From contig JARLFY010000032.1 of assembly GCA_031296325.1 (NCBI GenBank), positions 1 through 53,591 on the forward strand: DNA of 53,591 bases, written 5' to 3'. This DNA is from Acidobacteriaceae bacterium. Lineage in GTDB: Bacteria > Acidobacteriota > Terriglobia > Terriglobales > Acidobacteriaceae. Position 1 is the first letter of the stretch; every line of letters starts with the position of its first letter. Of this stretch, positions 12,480 through 20,610 are shown piece by piece. The translations under genes and the position numbers were made by a program. A model generated the notes under the pieces. The model searched no databases, was not told the DNA's origin, and was given only the letters and a program-made list of their open reading frames with translations.

Positions 12480-12490
12480 CAGAAGCCTGC

Positions 12491-12532
12491 ATCCCCATGC
12501 GTTTGCATCAATCTACGCACTTGCATGGGGAT
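12491..12532 (+). terminator. Hairpin after rpmH
   Basis: ATCCCCATGC at 12491-12500 pairs perfectly with GCATGGGGAT at 12523-12532, with a 22-base loop, twelve bases after the rpmH stop. There is no T-run, so it may be a processing or attenuation structure rather than a strong intrinsic terminator. Confidence 0.55.
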
Positions 12533-12540
12533 TAAAGCAG

Positions 12541-12700
12541 TATCTGAATTGGTGTAACCAGTTTGTTTGGGGTAGGCCAATTTGTTTGTCATTCCGCAGC
12601 GAAGCGGAGGAATCTGCTTTTGCTTTGGTTGCCATTCTGGCCTGAACGAAAGTTCAGGGGAAGAATCCCCGCATTTTGTTCGTGGCGCGACACTCTACCC
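12541..12700 (+). repeat. Repeat A (two tandem-like units) between rpmH and rnpA
   Basis: The leader (GAATTGG-TGTA then GGCCAATTTGTTTGTC) and the core TGTCATTCCGCAGCGAAGCG plus GAGGAATCTGC sit at 12545-12617. A second, diverged unit follows (CCATTCTGG, then GAAGAATCCCCGCATTTTG and TCGTGGC, to about 12700), which resembles the copy at 15594-15650. No other gene is visible in the 319-bp gap 12480-12798. Confidence 0.75.
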
Positions 12701-12798
12701 CGTTAGCGAAAATGCTCTACATCCAGACTGAACCAGATTGCTCCACAGGTCGATTGGATCATGGAGCCTCTTTGCGTTCGTTCTTGGCAGGCTGAGAT

Positions 12799-13233
12799 AT
12801 GGCGCATCCAGGCACGACCCAACCGAAGTGGATCCTCTGCCGCCTGCGCAAGCACGCCGATTACCAGCGTGTGTATAACGCCAGCCGCAAGCAGTTCAGC
12901 AAGCAGATGAGCTACTTCTTCGCTCTCCGTCCGCCCCTCGGCGCGGACGGCACTTTGCTGCGCCACGCCGCGCCAGACTCCCCGCGCGTCGGCCTCACCG
13001 TCGGCAAGGTGATGGGCAAGGCGGTCGATCGCAACCGCATCAAACGCCGCATGCGCGAGGCTATTCGCCACCAGCTCCCCCTTCTCGAAGCTCCGGTCGA
13101 TGTCATTCTGCATCCCCGCCGTAGCGTCATCGACCTCGACTTCCCGACTCTGGAACGCGAGCTGGCCACCGTCTTCCGCACCATTCAGAAGTTAGCTGCC
13201 CGCCAACTCCCGGCACAGCCCAAAAATCTATAA
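12799..13233 (+). CDS. rnpA: Ribonuclease P protein component
   Basis: Basic protein subunit of RNase P that matures tRNA 5' ends together with the RNA subunit (rnpB not seen in this window). The 144 residues include the family signature around VDRNRIKRRMREAIR, the N-terminal LRKHADYQRVYNASR and the RVGLTVGKVMGKAV strand. The ATG is at 12799; the upstream sequence GGCAGGCTGAGAT gives only a weak ribosome binding site. yidD follows after 79 bp and yidC after that, the conserved rnpA-yidD-yidC order. Confidence 0.96.
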   Translation: MAHPGTTQPKWILCRLRKHADYQRVYNASRKQFSKQMSYFFALRPPLGADGTLLRHAAPDSPRVGLTVGKVMGKAVDRNRIKRRMREAIRHQLPLLEAPVDVILHPRRSVIDLDFPTLERELATVFRTIQKLAARQLPAQPKNL

Positions 13234-13312
13234 CCCACAAGATCGCGGCTCCCTGAGTCCAGTGCATACCGATAAAATCCATCCAGACGCATAGTGGGAG
13301 AGGAGGCATCCG

Positions 13313-13624
13313 ATGAGCGACCGCACCCTACGCCGCATTTTTCGCCTGTATAAGTCCCTGCTCTCGCCGCTTCTCCACGCGATCAACCCCTCGCAGTGTC
13401 TTTATCTCCCCACCTGCTCGGAGTACGCCTACATTGCCATCTCTCGCTTTGGTCTGATTCGCGGCTCATGGCTTGCTCTGCGCCGTCTGGCGCGTTGCCA
13501 TCCCTGGGGAACCGGCGGCCTCGATCCCGTTCCCGAACGAGCCGCCCCTTGCGCGCATCCTGCGAATTCATCTTGCTGCAATCCAACGCACGCCTCCAAA
13601 ACCGACGCAGACCATTTACCATAG
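13313..13624 (+). CDS. yidD: Membrane protein insertion efficiency factor YidD
   Basis: Small membrane-associated protein that assists YidC. The 103 residues contain the family hallmarks: [10 protein letters not shown], the Cys-containing stretch [17 protein letters not shown] and [16 protein letters not shown]. The upstream sequence GGGAGAGGAGGCATCCG provides a good ribosome binding site. The C-terminal 30 residues after DPVP are not conserved in the family. The stop is about 60 bp before the yidC start, so the genes are probably one transcript with rnpA. Confidence 0.95.
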   Translation: MSDRTLRRIFRLYKSLLSPLLHAINPSQCLYLPTCSEYAYIAISRFGLIRGSWLALRRLARCHPWGTGGLDPVPERAAPCAHPANSSCCNPTHASKTDADHLP

Positions 13625-13685
13625 AGGCAGCAGGCTTGCACTTCCGCAGCCGCAACTTTTTCATCAAAAGAATAGGAAGTACCCT

Positions 13686-15458
13686 TTGGCAGAGTTCAGC
13701 AACCCGAATCAGCAAGGCGGTCAAGACAGCAGCTCGATGATGACCCTGGTGATCATCCTTCTAGCCGTCTTCCTCGGCGTCAATTACTACCACTCGAAGA
13801 CGACCCCACCGCCGTCTTCCTCCACGCAGCAGACCACGCAGCAACCGGCCCAGCCGACGCCCAGCCTCGCGTCCGCGCCGCAGACTGCCGCAACTCAGTC
13901 CACCGCTCCCGCCGTGCAGGCCGCAGCCGAGCAGACCACCGTCGTTGAGAACGATCTCTACCGCATCACCTTTTCCAACCGCGGAGCCGAGGTTACCAGT
14001 TGGATCCTCAAGCAGTTCAAGGATCTGGACGGCAAGCCGCTGGACATCATCCACCAGCAGGCTGCGGCACAGTATGGCTACCCGCTCTCGCTGACCACTA
14101 CGGATGGATCCGTCGCCGGCACGCTCAATCAGGCGCTCTTCCTCCCCTCGCAGACCGGCCAGCTCTCCGCTCCGGCCACGCTGACCTTCCAGTACTCCAG
14201 CGGCAATCTGGTAGCCACCAAGACCTTCACCTTTGACGCCAGTTACGTCCTGCACGCCTCAGTCTCGGTCACCCGCGCCGGAGTTCCCGTTCCCGCGCTC
14301 ATCTCCTGGCCCGGTGGCTTTGGCGATCAGAATGAGACTCCCAACCAGACCGCCTACACCAGCTCCCAGTTTGATCAGTATCGCAACGGAGCCTTCGACC
14401 ACATCGACGCCAAGAAGGTCTCCGGCAACTCCCTCTCTGGCCCCTTCGACTTCGCCGGAGTAGCCGATCCCTTCTTCGCCGCCATCTTCCTGCCGGACAC
14501 TCCAGCCACTGCGACCGTCATCACCCAGAACAACTCGCTCGACGTCTCGAAGACCATCAAGCGGGTCGGCTTCGGCTCCAACGAACCGGCCACCAAGGCG
14601 TTGATGGAACCCATCGTCGGAGCGGCTCTGGGCAACGTCAACGGCCCCACCGAGACGCGAATCTTCGTCGGTCCCAAGGCCATCAGCGTCCTCAAGAGCG
14701 TCCACGCCACCGACTCCCGCATCTCGCTTGAGCCAGTCCTCGAGTTCGGCTTCTGGAGCTACATCAGCAAGTTCCTCTTCCTCTCCCTCCAGTTCATTCA
14801 CTCGCACATCGTCTCCAATTGGGGCTGGTCGATCGTCATTCTCACCGTGGTCATCAATCTCCTGATGCTTCCCTTCCGCATCAAGACCATGCACAGCGCC
14901 CTCCAGATGCAACGCATCCAGCCGCAGATGGACGCCATCAAGGAGAAGTACAAGAAGCTCAAGGTCACCGACCCCAAGCGCAACGAGATGAACGCCGAGA
15001 TCATGAAGCTGCAAAGCGACAACGGCGTCAACATGTTTGGCGGATGCATCCCCACGCTTATCACCATGCCGTTGATGATCGCCTTCTTCTACATGCTTCC
15101 CAAGGTCGTCGAGCTACGCCATGCACACTGGTTCTGGCTGCCCGATCTACAGGCTCCGGACCCGTACCACATCCTGCCGATCCTGATGATCGTCTCCATG
15201 TTTCTGGTCCAGTACTACACCCCGTCGCCGGGAGTCGATCCCTCGCAGCAGCGCATGATGGCCTTCATGATGCCGGCGTTCTCCGGCTACATGACATGGA
15301 ACTACGCCTCCGGTCTGGCTCTCTACTGGTCGGTCGGCAACCTCATCAGCATCCTACAGCAGCAGGTGATGAACCGCACCTCGTTGGGCCGCGAGATGCG
15401 CGAGGTCGCCGCCAAACGAGCCCGCCGCAAGGCCACCACCATTCAAGGCCGGAAGTAG
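13686..15458 (+). CDS. yidC: Membrane protein insertase YidC
   Basis: Inserts and folds inner-membrane proteins, alone or with SecYEG. I chose the TTG at 13686 because AGGAAG ends seven bases upstream and the protein then starts AEFSNPNQQGG before the first membrane helix (MMTLVIILLAVFLGVNYY); the open frame upstream lies over yidD. The product has 590 residues. A Gln/Pro/Thr/Ser-rich linker precedes the large periplasmic domain (about 75-360). The conserved YidC/Oxa1 core follows: FGFWSYISKFLFLSLQFIHS, the NWGWSIVILTVVINLLMLPF segment with its helical hairpin (QMQRIQPQMDAIKEKYK), and the later membrane helices ending ALYWSVGNLISILQQ. The C-terminal tail is basic. Confidence 0.96.
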   Translation: MAEFSNPNQQGGQDSSSMMTLVIILLAVFLGVNYYHSKTTPPPSSSTQQTTQQPAQPTPSLASAPQTAATQSTAPAVQAAAEQTTVVENDLYRITFSNRGAEVTSWILKQFKDLDGKPLDIIHQQAAAQYGYPLSLTTTDGSVAGTLNQALFLPSQTGQLSAPATLTFQYSSGNLVATKTFTFDASYVLHASVSVTRAGVPVPALISWPGGFGDQNETPNQTAYTSSQFDQYRNGAFDHIDAKKVSGNSLSGPFDFAGVADPFFAAIFLPDTPATATVITQNNSLDVSKTIKRVGFGSNEPATKALMEPIVGAALGNVNGPTETRIFVGPKAISVLKSVHATDSRISLEPVLEFGFWSYISKFLFLSLQFIHSHIVSNWGWSIVILTVVINLLMLPFRIKTMHSALQMQRIQPQMDAIKEKYKKLKVTDPKRNEMNAEIMKLQSDNGVNMFGGCIPTLITMPLMIAFFYMLPKVVELRHAHWFWLPDLQAPDPYHILPILMIVSMFLVQYYTPSPGVDPSQQRMMAFMMPAFSGYMTWNYASGLALYWSVGNLISILQQQVMNRTSLGREMREVAAKRARRKATTIQGRK

Positions 15459-15465
15459 GCCGTGT

Positions 15466-15502
15466 CTGGCGTGGCGCGAGGGTTTCTCCTCCGCCACGCC
15501 AG
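15466..15502 (+). terminator. GC-rich hairpin after yidC
   Basis: CTGGCGTGGCG at 15466-15476 and CGCCACGCCAG at 15492-15502 make an 11-pair perfect stem eight bases after the yidC stop. No T-run follows. Confidence 0.55.
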
Positions 15503-15552
15503 CAAAGTTATTCAGGCTGGCTCTGCACAAGTTTTCACTTTGAAATGGGCAA

Positions 15553-15655
15553 ACCTTTAGAGTATTTTCACTGTTGTTTAGAGTAAATAAAGCTTGTCAT
15601 TCTGAGCGCCGCGAAGAATTCCCGCATTGCTCGTGCCACAACTCTCTAACACAAT
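15553..15655 (+). repeat. Repeat A copy (leader type 2) between yidC and jag
   Basis: The leader TTTAGAGTATTTTCACTGTT plus GTTTAGAGTAAATAAAG is followed by TTGTCATTCTGAGCGCCGCG, then AAGAATTCCCGCATTGCTCG. The same leader plus core order is seen at 27889-27965. Confidence 0.75.
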
Positions 15656-15736
15656 TAGCAAGATCGTTCCAGAATTCAACGCGACGATCCGCAACGAATA
15701 ATGATATAAGTTCTATTCGGACGACAATAATATCCC

Positions 15737-16333
15737 ATGAATGAGACCACACAAGCCGCGCAGACAATCGCAAAGTTCCTCCAGAGTTTCATCACCGGCG
15801 GCGGCATGCGCCTACGCTTTGCCGTGAAGGCGCGCACTCTCAAACAGCCCGGCGCAGAGATCGCGCAGGATGCCCCGCGCCAACTCTACGTTGAATTCAC
15901 CGGTCCGGACACCTCTCTGCTCACCGCTCGCAACGGAGAACTGCTCAACGCCCTCGAACACATCGCCACCAAGATGCTTCGTCTGGAGGCCGACGAGCAC
16001 GACCGCATCGCCTTCGATGCCGACCACTTCAAGGCAAACCGCGACCGTCAGATGCACGCCGCCGCCGCCGCTGCCATCGAGCGCGTACAAGCCACCGGCC
16101 AGCCCCACGCCTTCCCCCCAATGACCTCGCGCGAGCGTCGCATGCTTCACCTGATTCTGAAGGAATCCGGCCTCCCCACCGCATCCAGCGGCGAGGGTCC
16201 CGGCCGCTTCGTCGTCCTCTACCCCGAGGGTGCCGATACTTCCATCTCCTTCTCCGCCGCAGAGACCTCGCGTCCGCCCCAGCGCCGACACGACATCAAT
16301 CAGGTTCGCAACGCCTTCCGCCCCCGCTACTAG
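15737..16333 (+). CDS. jag: R3H-domain RNA-binding protein Jag/KhpB
   Basis: RNA-binding protein usually encoded next to yidC (SpoIIIJ-associated). The 198-residue protein has a KH-like region in the middle (ELLNALEHIATKMLRLEADE) and a C-terminal R3H domain with FPPMTSRERRMLHLILKESG. The N-terminal Jag-N domain is not apparent, so this is a short form. The ATG at 15737 has no strong Shine-Dalgarno sequence. A 278-bp gap with a repeat A copy separates it from yidC, so co-transcription is uncertain. The C-terminal tail (RPPQRRHDINQVRNAFRPRY) is basic. Confidence 0.87.
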   Translation: MNETTQAAQTIAKFLQSFITGGGMRLRFAVKARTLKQPGAEIAQDAPRQLYVEFTGPDTSLLTARNGELLNALEHIATKMLRLEADEHDRIAFDADHFKANRDRQMHAAAAAAIERVQATGQPHAFPPMTSRERRMLHLILKESGLPTASSGEGPGRFVVLYPEGADTSISFSAAETSRPPQRRHDINQVRNAFRPRY

Positions 16334-16370
16334 CGTCCTGAGTCGTTAACCTGTAGCGCACTTATTTTCC

Positions 16371-16640
16371 GGAATTGCTATCGACCAAGAATGAATTGTC
16401 ATCCTATACTTCCTCTTGGCCATTCCCGTTTTTTTGGGGGGGCATCCCGCAGCTTCTTTTTGTCATTCCGCAGCGAAGCGGAGGAATCTGCTTCTGTAGC
16501 GGCCGGGTGCCCCATCCACCGCGGCCTCATCAGCGATGGGTGGGATGCAAAGAAGCTCGCACCAAGCGCCGTTGCCTTTGCTGTTGCCGTTGTCTTTGTC
16601 TGGCAAGGGCTAAAGGCCCGACATATAGCTTCAACAAACG
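16371..16640 (+). repeat. Mosaic of repeat A, repeat B and a GGGCTAAAGGCCCG element
   Basis: The 334-bp gap 16334-16667 has no gene. It holds a repeat A leader (GGAATTGCTATCGACC, 16373 on), a run of seven T then seven G (16429-16442), the repeat A core at 16460-16491, a repeat B unit at 16504-16549 (GGGTGCCCCATCCACCGCGG, then CCTCATCAGCGATGGGTGGG), and a short palindromic GGGCTAAAGGCCCG at about 16608-16621. The last element recurs as GGGCTGAAGGCCCG near 44367. Confidence 0.7.
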
Positions 16641-16667
16641 ACTGACTCAGAACACGAGTCCACACCG

Positions 16668-17159
16668 TCACTTTACCGCGCCAATCTTCTCCACCTCCCG
16701 CTTGATCGCCAGCGCATTCAGCGACTCCAGCGGTAGAGCCATCAGCAGTGAAATCCTCCGGTCGAGCATCGCATATGCCTCCCGATAAGCTCTGTCAGTA
16801 ACATCGGTGGAGCCCAGCACCGCCGCCGGATCCGCCACACCCCAATGCGCCGTCACCGGATGCCCCGGCCACAGCGGACAGGTCTCCCGCGCTGCGTTAT
16901 CGCAGACCGTAAAGACGAAGTCCATCTGCGGCGCACCCGGCACGGCAAACTCATCCCACGACTTGCTGCGCAGCCCATCCGTGCTCACCCCGGCCTGCTC
17001 CAACTGGCGCAAGGCCCCGGCGCGAACCGCTCCCGCAGGCTGGCTTCCCGCGCTGTACGCGGTAAACCTCTCCCCGCCCTTGTGATTCATGATTGCCTCA
17101 GCCAGAATCGACCGCGCCGAGTTTCCCGTGCAAAGAAACAAAACGTTATAGTGCTTCAT
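16668..17159 (-). CDS. arsC: Arsenate reductase, thioredoxin-coupled LMW-phosphatase family
   Basis: Reduces arsenate to arsenite in the cytoplasm for export. The 163-residue protein has the phosphatase-like P-loop LFLCTGNSARS (C-x5-R) and the resolving cysteine pair in TVCDNAARETCPLWPG, the spacing seen in the thioredoxin-linked Staphylococcus aureus type. The ATG at 17159 has AGGAG at ideal distance; an upstream extension in the same frame is not real. It lies 32 bp behind arsM on the same strand, so arsM-arsC are one transcript, divergent from arsR-acr3. Confidence 0.93.
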   Translation of the reverse strand: MKHYNVLFLCTGNSARSILAEAIMNHKGGERFTAYSAGSQPAGAVRAGALRQLEQAGVSTDGLRSKSWDEFAVPGAPQMDFVFTVCDNAARETCPLWPGHPVTAHWGVADPAAVLGSTDVTDRAYREAYAMLDRRISLLMALPLESLNALAIKREVEKIGAVK

Positions 17160-17191
17160 TGCTATCTCCTTGAAATCCGGTGTTGGAGTAA

Positions 17192-18061
17192 TTATTTGGC
17201 CTTGATGGCGTAGACCTTCACGCTGGCCGCTGCTGTGTTGATGTCGTACTGTGTAAGCAACATCTTTAGATCCGTGTGCAGCGCGTCCGCTGGCTTCTTT
17301 TCCTTCGAGCAGCAACACGACTCCGCACTGGACTCGTCCATCGCAGGGGAACAACAGCCGGACTGGTTCTCCACCTTGGCGTAGGCGTTCAAGTCCTTCC
17401 CACTGTCGACGATCTCGACCTGCTGGAAGTCCGCCGCAAGCAGCCCATCGCGGTACTCTTCAATGCGCAGCGCCCCCGCAATGCAGCCAACGTAGGCCGC
17501 CATGCTCTCGGCCACCTCCTTCGGCAGTTCCTGCTTCAATGCAATGTCACTGATGGCAACGCGTCCACCGGGCTTCAGCACGCGTGCGATCTCGCGAAAT
17601 ACGGCTGGTTTATCCGGTGCAAGGTTAAGCACGCAGTTTGAGATCACGCAATCGACCGACGCATCCGGCAGCGGAATTCTATCAATCGTCGAGAGGAAAA
17701 AATCGACGTTGGCGTAGCCGCCTGCCACAGCATTTGTCCGCGCCCGCTCGATCATCGCTGGCGTCATGTCGATGCCGATGGCGCGTCCCTCGGGTCCCAC
17801 CATCTTCGCCGCAAGGAAGACATCCAGTCCGCCGCCGGAGCCGAGATCGACGACGACCTCGCCCGACCGCAGGTGAGCCGTCGCCGTGGGATTGCCGCAC
17901 GAAAGCCCCATGTTGGCCGCAGCCGGAATCGACCGCAACTCCTCGGCAGTGTAGCCGAAGGCCTCGGCCACAGCCGTCACGCCTGCGTGTTTGCTCGACA
18001 GCGCGCTCTCCGCCACCGCCCCGTACTTCGCCCGCACCGACTCCAGAATCTGCTCCGCCAT
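17192..18061 (-). CDS. arsM: Arsenite S-adenosylmethionine methyltransferase
   Basis: Methylates As(III) to methylated, partly volatile species. The 289-residue protein carries the SAM-binding motif [17 protein letters not shown]. Cysteines sit at the positions expected for As(III) coordination: GLSCGNP near residue 55, [15 protein letters not shown], and [11 protein letters not shown]-terminal Cys pairs follow ([18 protein letters not shown]), as in many bacterial ArsM proteins. It is the first gene of the minus-strand unit, followed by arsC. The start ATG is at 18061 with GAGGCAAGGCG upstream. Its promoter shares the 80-bp arsM-arsR gap with two palindromes. Confidence 0.94.
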   Translation of the reverse strand: MAEQILESVRAKYGAVAESALSSKHAGVTAVAEAFGYTAEELRSIPAAANMGLSCGNPTATAHLRSGEVVVDLGSGGGLDVFLAAKMVGPEGRAIGIDMTPAMIERARTNAVAGGYANVDFFLSTIDRIPLPDASVDCVISNCVLNLAPDKPAVFREIARVLKPGGRVAISDIALKQELPKEVAESMAAYVGCIAGALRIEEYRDGLLAADFQQVEIVDSGKDLNAYAKVENQSGCCSPAMDESSAESCCCSKEKKPADALHTDLKMLLTQYDINTAAASVKVYAIKAK

Positions 18062-18080
18062 CGCCTTGCCTCCTCAAAAC

Positions 18081-18129
18081 ATATTCGCTAACACGAATCT
18101 ATCCCTTGCCAACATATTCGTCAAGGCGT
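18081..18129. promoter_or_regulatory. Two ArsR-type operator palindromes in the divergent arsM/arsR promoter
   Basis: ATATTCG-ctaaca-CGAATCT (18081-18100) and ATATTCG-tcaagg-CGTATAT (18114-18133) are two similar inverted repeats with a six-base centre, 33 bp apart, filling the 79-bp gap between divergent arsM and arsR. Such half-sites are typical of SmtB/ArsR regulators. Repression relieved by arsenite is inferred. Confidence 0.7.
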
Positions 18130-18140
18130 ATATATAAACC

Positions 18141-18533
18141 ATGCCCGCCAAACAAGCTCACTTCGACAAGGAACTCTTCTTCCAGGCCCTCGGCGACCTC
18201 ACCCGCCTGCGACTGCTCAACCTTATGGGCGACGAGGAACTCTGCGTCTGCACCCTGGTCGAGATCCTCGCTCAGCCGCAGCCCAAGATCAGCCGTCATC
18301 TTGCCTACCTGCGCCGCGCGAGCATCGTCGAAGGACGTCGCGAGGGCAAGTGGATGCACTACCGCATCGCTCCCCCCGCAGACCCCGGAGCCGCAAAGCT
18401 CCTGCGCAAGACCCTCAAGTGGATCGCCGAAGATCGTCTCATGCAATCCGACCGCGCCCGCCTCGCAAAGACTGCCTGCCCACCTGAAAGCCTCGTTACC
18501 CTCGAAGCCGCCCCAGCCCGAAAGGTTCGCTAA
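18141..18533 (+). CDS. arsR: ArsR/SmtB-family arsenic-responsive repressor
   Basis: Winged-helix repressor that releases DNA on As(III) binding. The 130 residues show [20 protein letters not shown], the metal-binding [11 protein letters not shown] motif in the alpha-3 helix (Cys-Val-Cys), the recognition helix [16 protein letters not shown] and the wing [14 protein letters not shown]-terminal extra cysteine (TACPP) might help coordinate arsenic. It starts 8 bp from the second palindrome, pointing to autoregulation. acr3 begins two bases after its stop. Confidence 0.95.
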   Translation: MPAKQAHFDKELFFQALGDLTRLRLLNLMGDEELCVCTLVEILAQPQPKISRHLAYLRRASIVEGRREGKWMHYRIAPPADPGAAKLLRKTLKWIAEDRLMQSDRARLAKTACPPESLVTLEAAPARKVR

Positions 18534-18535
18534 CC

Positions 18536-19606
18536 ATGCCGCCCATCTGCGCGCCGCTCCATCGCAAGCATCTCGCCTTTCTGGATCGCTACCTCACCCT
18601 CTGGATCTTTCTCGCCATGGTTCTGGGCGTAGGTCTGGGCCACTTTGTGCCGCACGTCTCGTCCTTCGTCAACCGCTTTCAGAGCGGCACGACGAACATC
18701 CCCATCGCCATCGGCCTGATCGTCATGATGTTTCCGCCGCTGGCCAAAGTCCGATATGAGAAGCTCTCCGAGGTCTTCCGCAACCGGCGCGTCCTCACTC
18801 TCTCGCTGGTGCAGAACTGGCTCATTGGCCCCATTCTGATGTTTAGTCTGGCGCTCGTCTTCCTGCGCGGCGAGCCTGCCTACATGCGTGGCCTCATCCT
18901 CATCGGCATCGCGCGCTGCATCGCGATGGTTCTGGTCTGGAACGAGTTGGCCGAGGGCGACACCGACTACGTCGCCGGTCTGGTCGCACTCAACAGCCTC
19001 TTTCAGGTCGCGTTCTACAGCCTCTACGCCTGGGCGTTTCTCGCCATTCTGCCTCGCTGGTTCGGCCTCGCAACGAGCGTCGTCCCCATCGGCATCGAGC
19101 AGATTGCCAAGAGCGTTGGCCTCTACCTCGGCGTCCCGTTTGCCGCCGGATTCCTCACCCGCACCCTGCTCATCCGCCGCAGCGGAGAAGTCTGGTATCG
19201 CGAACACTTCCTCCCGCGCATCAGCCCGCTCAGCCTAATCGCGCTTCTCTTCACTATCGTTGTAATGTTCTCGTTGAAGGGCGATCTGATCGTGCGTCTG
19301 CCGCTGGACGTCGTGCGTATCGCCATCCCGCTCGTCCTCTACTTCCTCATCATGTTTCTGGTCAGCTTCTGGATGGGCAAGCGTCTGGGCGCAGACTACG
19401 CGCAATCCGCTGCGCTTTCCTTCACCGCTGCGGGCAACAACTTCGAGTTGGCCATCGCCGTCTCGGTCGCCGTCTTCGGCCTCAACTCCGGCGAAGCCTT
19501 CGTCGGAGTCGTCGGCCCGCTGATCGAGGTTCCAGCCCTCATCGCGCTGGTCAACGTAGCCTTCTGGATCCGTCGCCGCGCCTTCGCCCCGCAACCCGCC
19601 AGCTAG
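18536..19606 (+). CDS. acr3: Arsenite efflux transporter ACR3 family
   Basis: Inner-membrane arsenite exporter of the BART superfamily. The 356 residues form about ten membrane helices. Family landmarks are [36 protein letters not shown] with the conserved thiolate cysteine, [14 protein letters not shown], and [20 protein letters not shown] with the conserved glutamate. It is coupled to arsR (2-bp gap). Its TAG stop shares a palindromic CTAG with the stop of the convergent msrA gene, a zero-gap tail-to-tail overlap. Confidence 0.95.
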   Translation: MPPICAPLHRKHLAFLDRYLTLWIFLAMVLGVGLGHFVPHVSSFVNRFQSGTTNIPIAIGLIVMMFPPLAKVRYEKLSEVFRNRRVLTLSLVQNWLIGPILMFSLALVFLRGEPAYMRGLILIGIARCIAMVLVWNELAEGDTDYVAGLVALNSLFQVAFYSLYAWAFLAILPRWFGLATSVVPIGIEQIAKSVGLYLGVPFAAGFLTRTLLIRRSGEVWYREHFLPRISPLSLIALLFTIVVMFSLKGDLIVRLPLDVVRIAIPLVLYFLIMFLVSFWMGKRLGADYAQSAALSFTAAGNNFELAIAVSVAVFGLNSGEAFVGVVGPLIEVPALIALVNVAFWIRRRAFAPQPAS

Positions 19607-20079
19607 ATGTGGCAGCTCACCATGCCGCGCTTCTCCAGATAGCGTTGGTGATACTCCTCCGCCTTCCAGAATCCAGTTGTGGCCTCCACCGCGGTTGCCA
19701 ACGGCTTGCGATAGGCCCCCGTAGCGTTCAGTTCTGCAATCTTCTCCTTCGCCTGCTGCATCTGCTCATCCGATCGCGCGAAGAGGACGCTGCGGTACTG
19801 CGAACCCCAGTCCGGCCCCTGTCGATTCACCTGCGTCGGATCGTGCATTGCGAAGAACGCATCCAGAAGCGTGTCGTAGGAGACGCGCGACGGATCGAAG
19901 GTCACTTCCACTACCTCTGCATGCCCCGTGCTGTCGGTGCAGACTTCTTTATACGTCGGGTGTTCCAGGTTGCCGCCCTCGTACCCTGCGGCTGTATCGA
20001 TCACTCCGGGAATCTCTGCGAAACGGGCTTCAACGCCCCAAAAGCATCCAGCTCCAAATGTTGCACGCTCAATCGCCAC
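19603..20079 (-). CDS. msrA: Peptide methionine-(S)-S-oxide reductase
   Basis: Repairs oxidised methionine in proteins. The catalytic signature is [15 protein letters not shown], and further family motifs are [26 protein letters not shown] and [18 protein letters not shown] (each within longer conserved runs). I chose a GTG start at 20079 because AAGGAG lies eight bases upstream, giving 158 residues; the frame extends to 20166, but the additional residues are unlike the family. It is convergent with acr3. A link with arsenic-induced oxidative damage is plausible but not shown. Confidence 0.94.
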   Translation of the reverse strand: MAIERATFGAGCFWGVEARFAEIPGVIDTAAGYEGGNLEHPTYKEVCTDSTGHAEVVEVTFDPSRVSYDTLLDAFFAMHDPTQVNRQGPDWGSQYRSVLFARSDEQMQQAKEKIAELNATGAYRKPLATAVEATTGFWKAEEYHQRYLEKRGMVSCHI

Positions 20080-20610
20080 GATATATCGCTCCTTATACTG
20101 CTCAGTTGCGTCCAGCTCACCTGCATACTGTTCAGTGGTTAGACTCGAACTCAGGCCCAACAGCATACCTCTATCTGTACCATTCGCTTACGCGCGTTTC
20201 GGAATTGGCGTAGACCAATTTGTTTGTCTTTCCGTAGCCTTTGCTTGTCATTCCGCAGCGAAGCGAAGGAATCTGCTTGCATTCGCTCCACGACGGTCTA
20301 CACCATTGCCGAGTAGCTCTAATATCGGCGAATCTCCGTTCGTCTTTATCTCCTGTTTCAGCGCACTGGCCACACCTCTATTTAGATCCATCCAGCCCGG
20401 TTTCGTCTTGTTCAAAATATTAAAACTGCGAGTATTCTTCTAGGCCTATTGCCCCACTCTCGTCAAACGGGATTTACAAGCTGCACCACATTGCAAAACA
20501 GCAAAACAGGTGCAACTCTCCCGCAGCCCTGCGCTGTTGCAACTTTTATTTGCGCTTTGCTCAATCATCTCGTTATAAGAGCCAACTTTGGCCCGTGGAG
20601 TTGCCCGAAT
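20080..20610. other. Gene-free gap with repeat A, msrA to rluB
   Basis: The 531-bp stretch carries the start region of msrA, a repeat A copy at 20198-20285 and otherwise AT-richer sequence with no supported gene. The translated frames here (for example 19928-20443) contain only repeat-derived peptides such as HSAAKRRNLLAF. Nothing else is recognised. Confidence 0.6.
20198..20285 (+). repeat. Repeat A copy (leader type 1)
   Basis: GGAATTGGCGTAGACCAATT, then TGTTTGTCTTTCCGTAGC, is followed by a second start of the core TTGTCATTCCGCAGCGAAGC and GAAGGAATCTGC (20245-20277). The core therefore appears partly duplicated within one element. Confidence 0.78.

Noticed and set aside
12170..12535. 121-aa frame over the rpmH region
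   Set aside because: Out of frame with the clear 51-aa L34 protein at 12324-12479.
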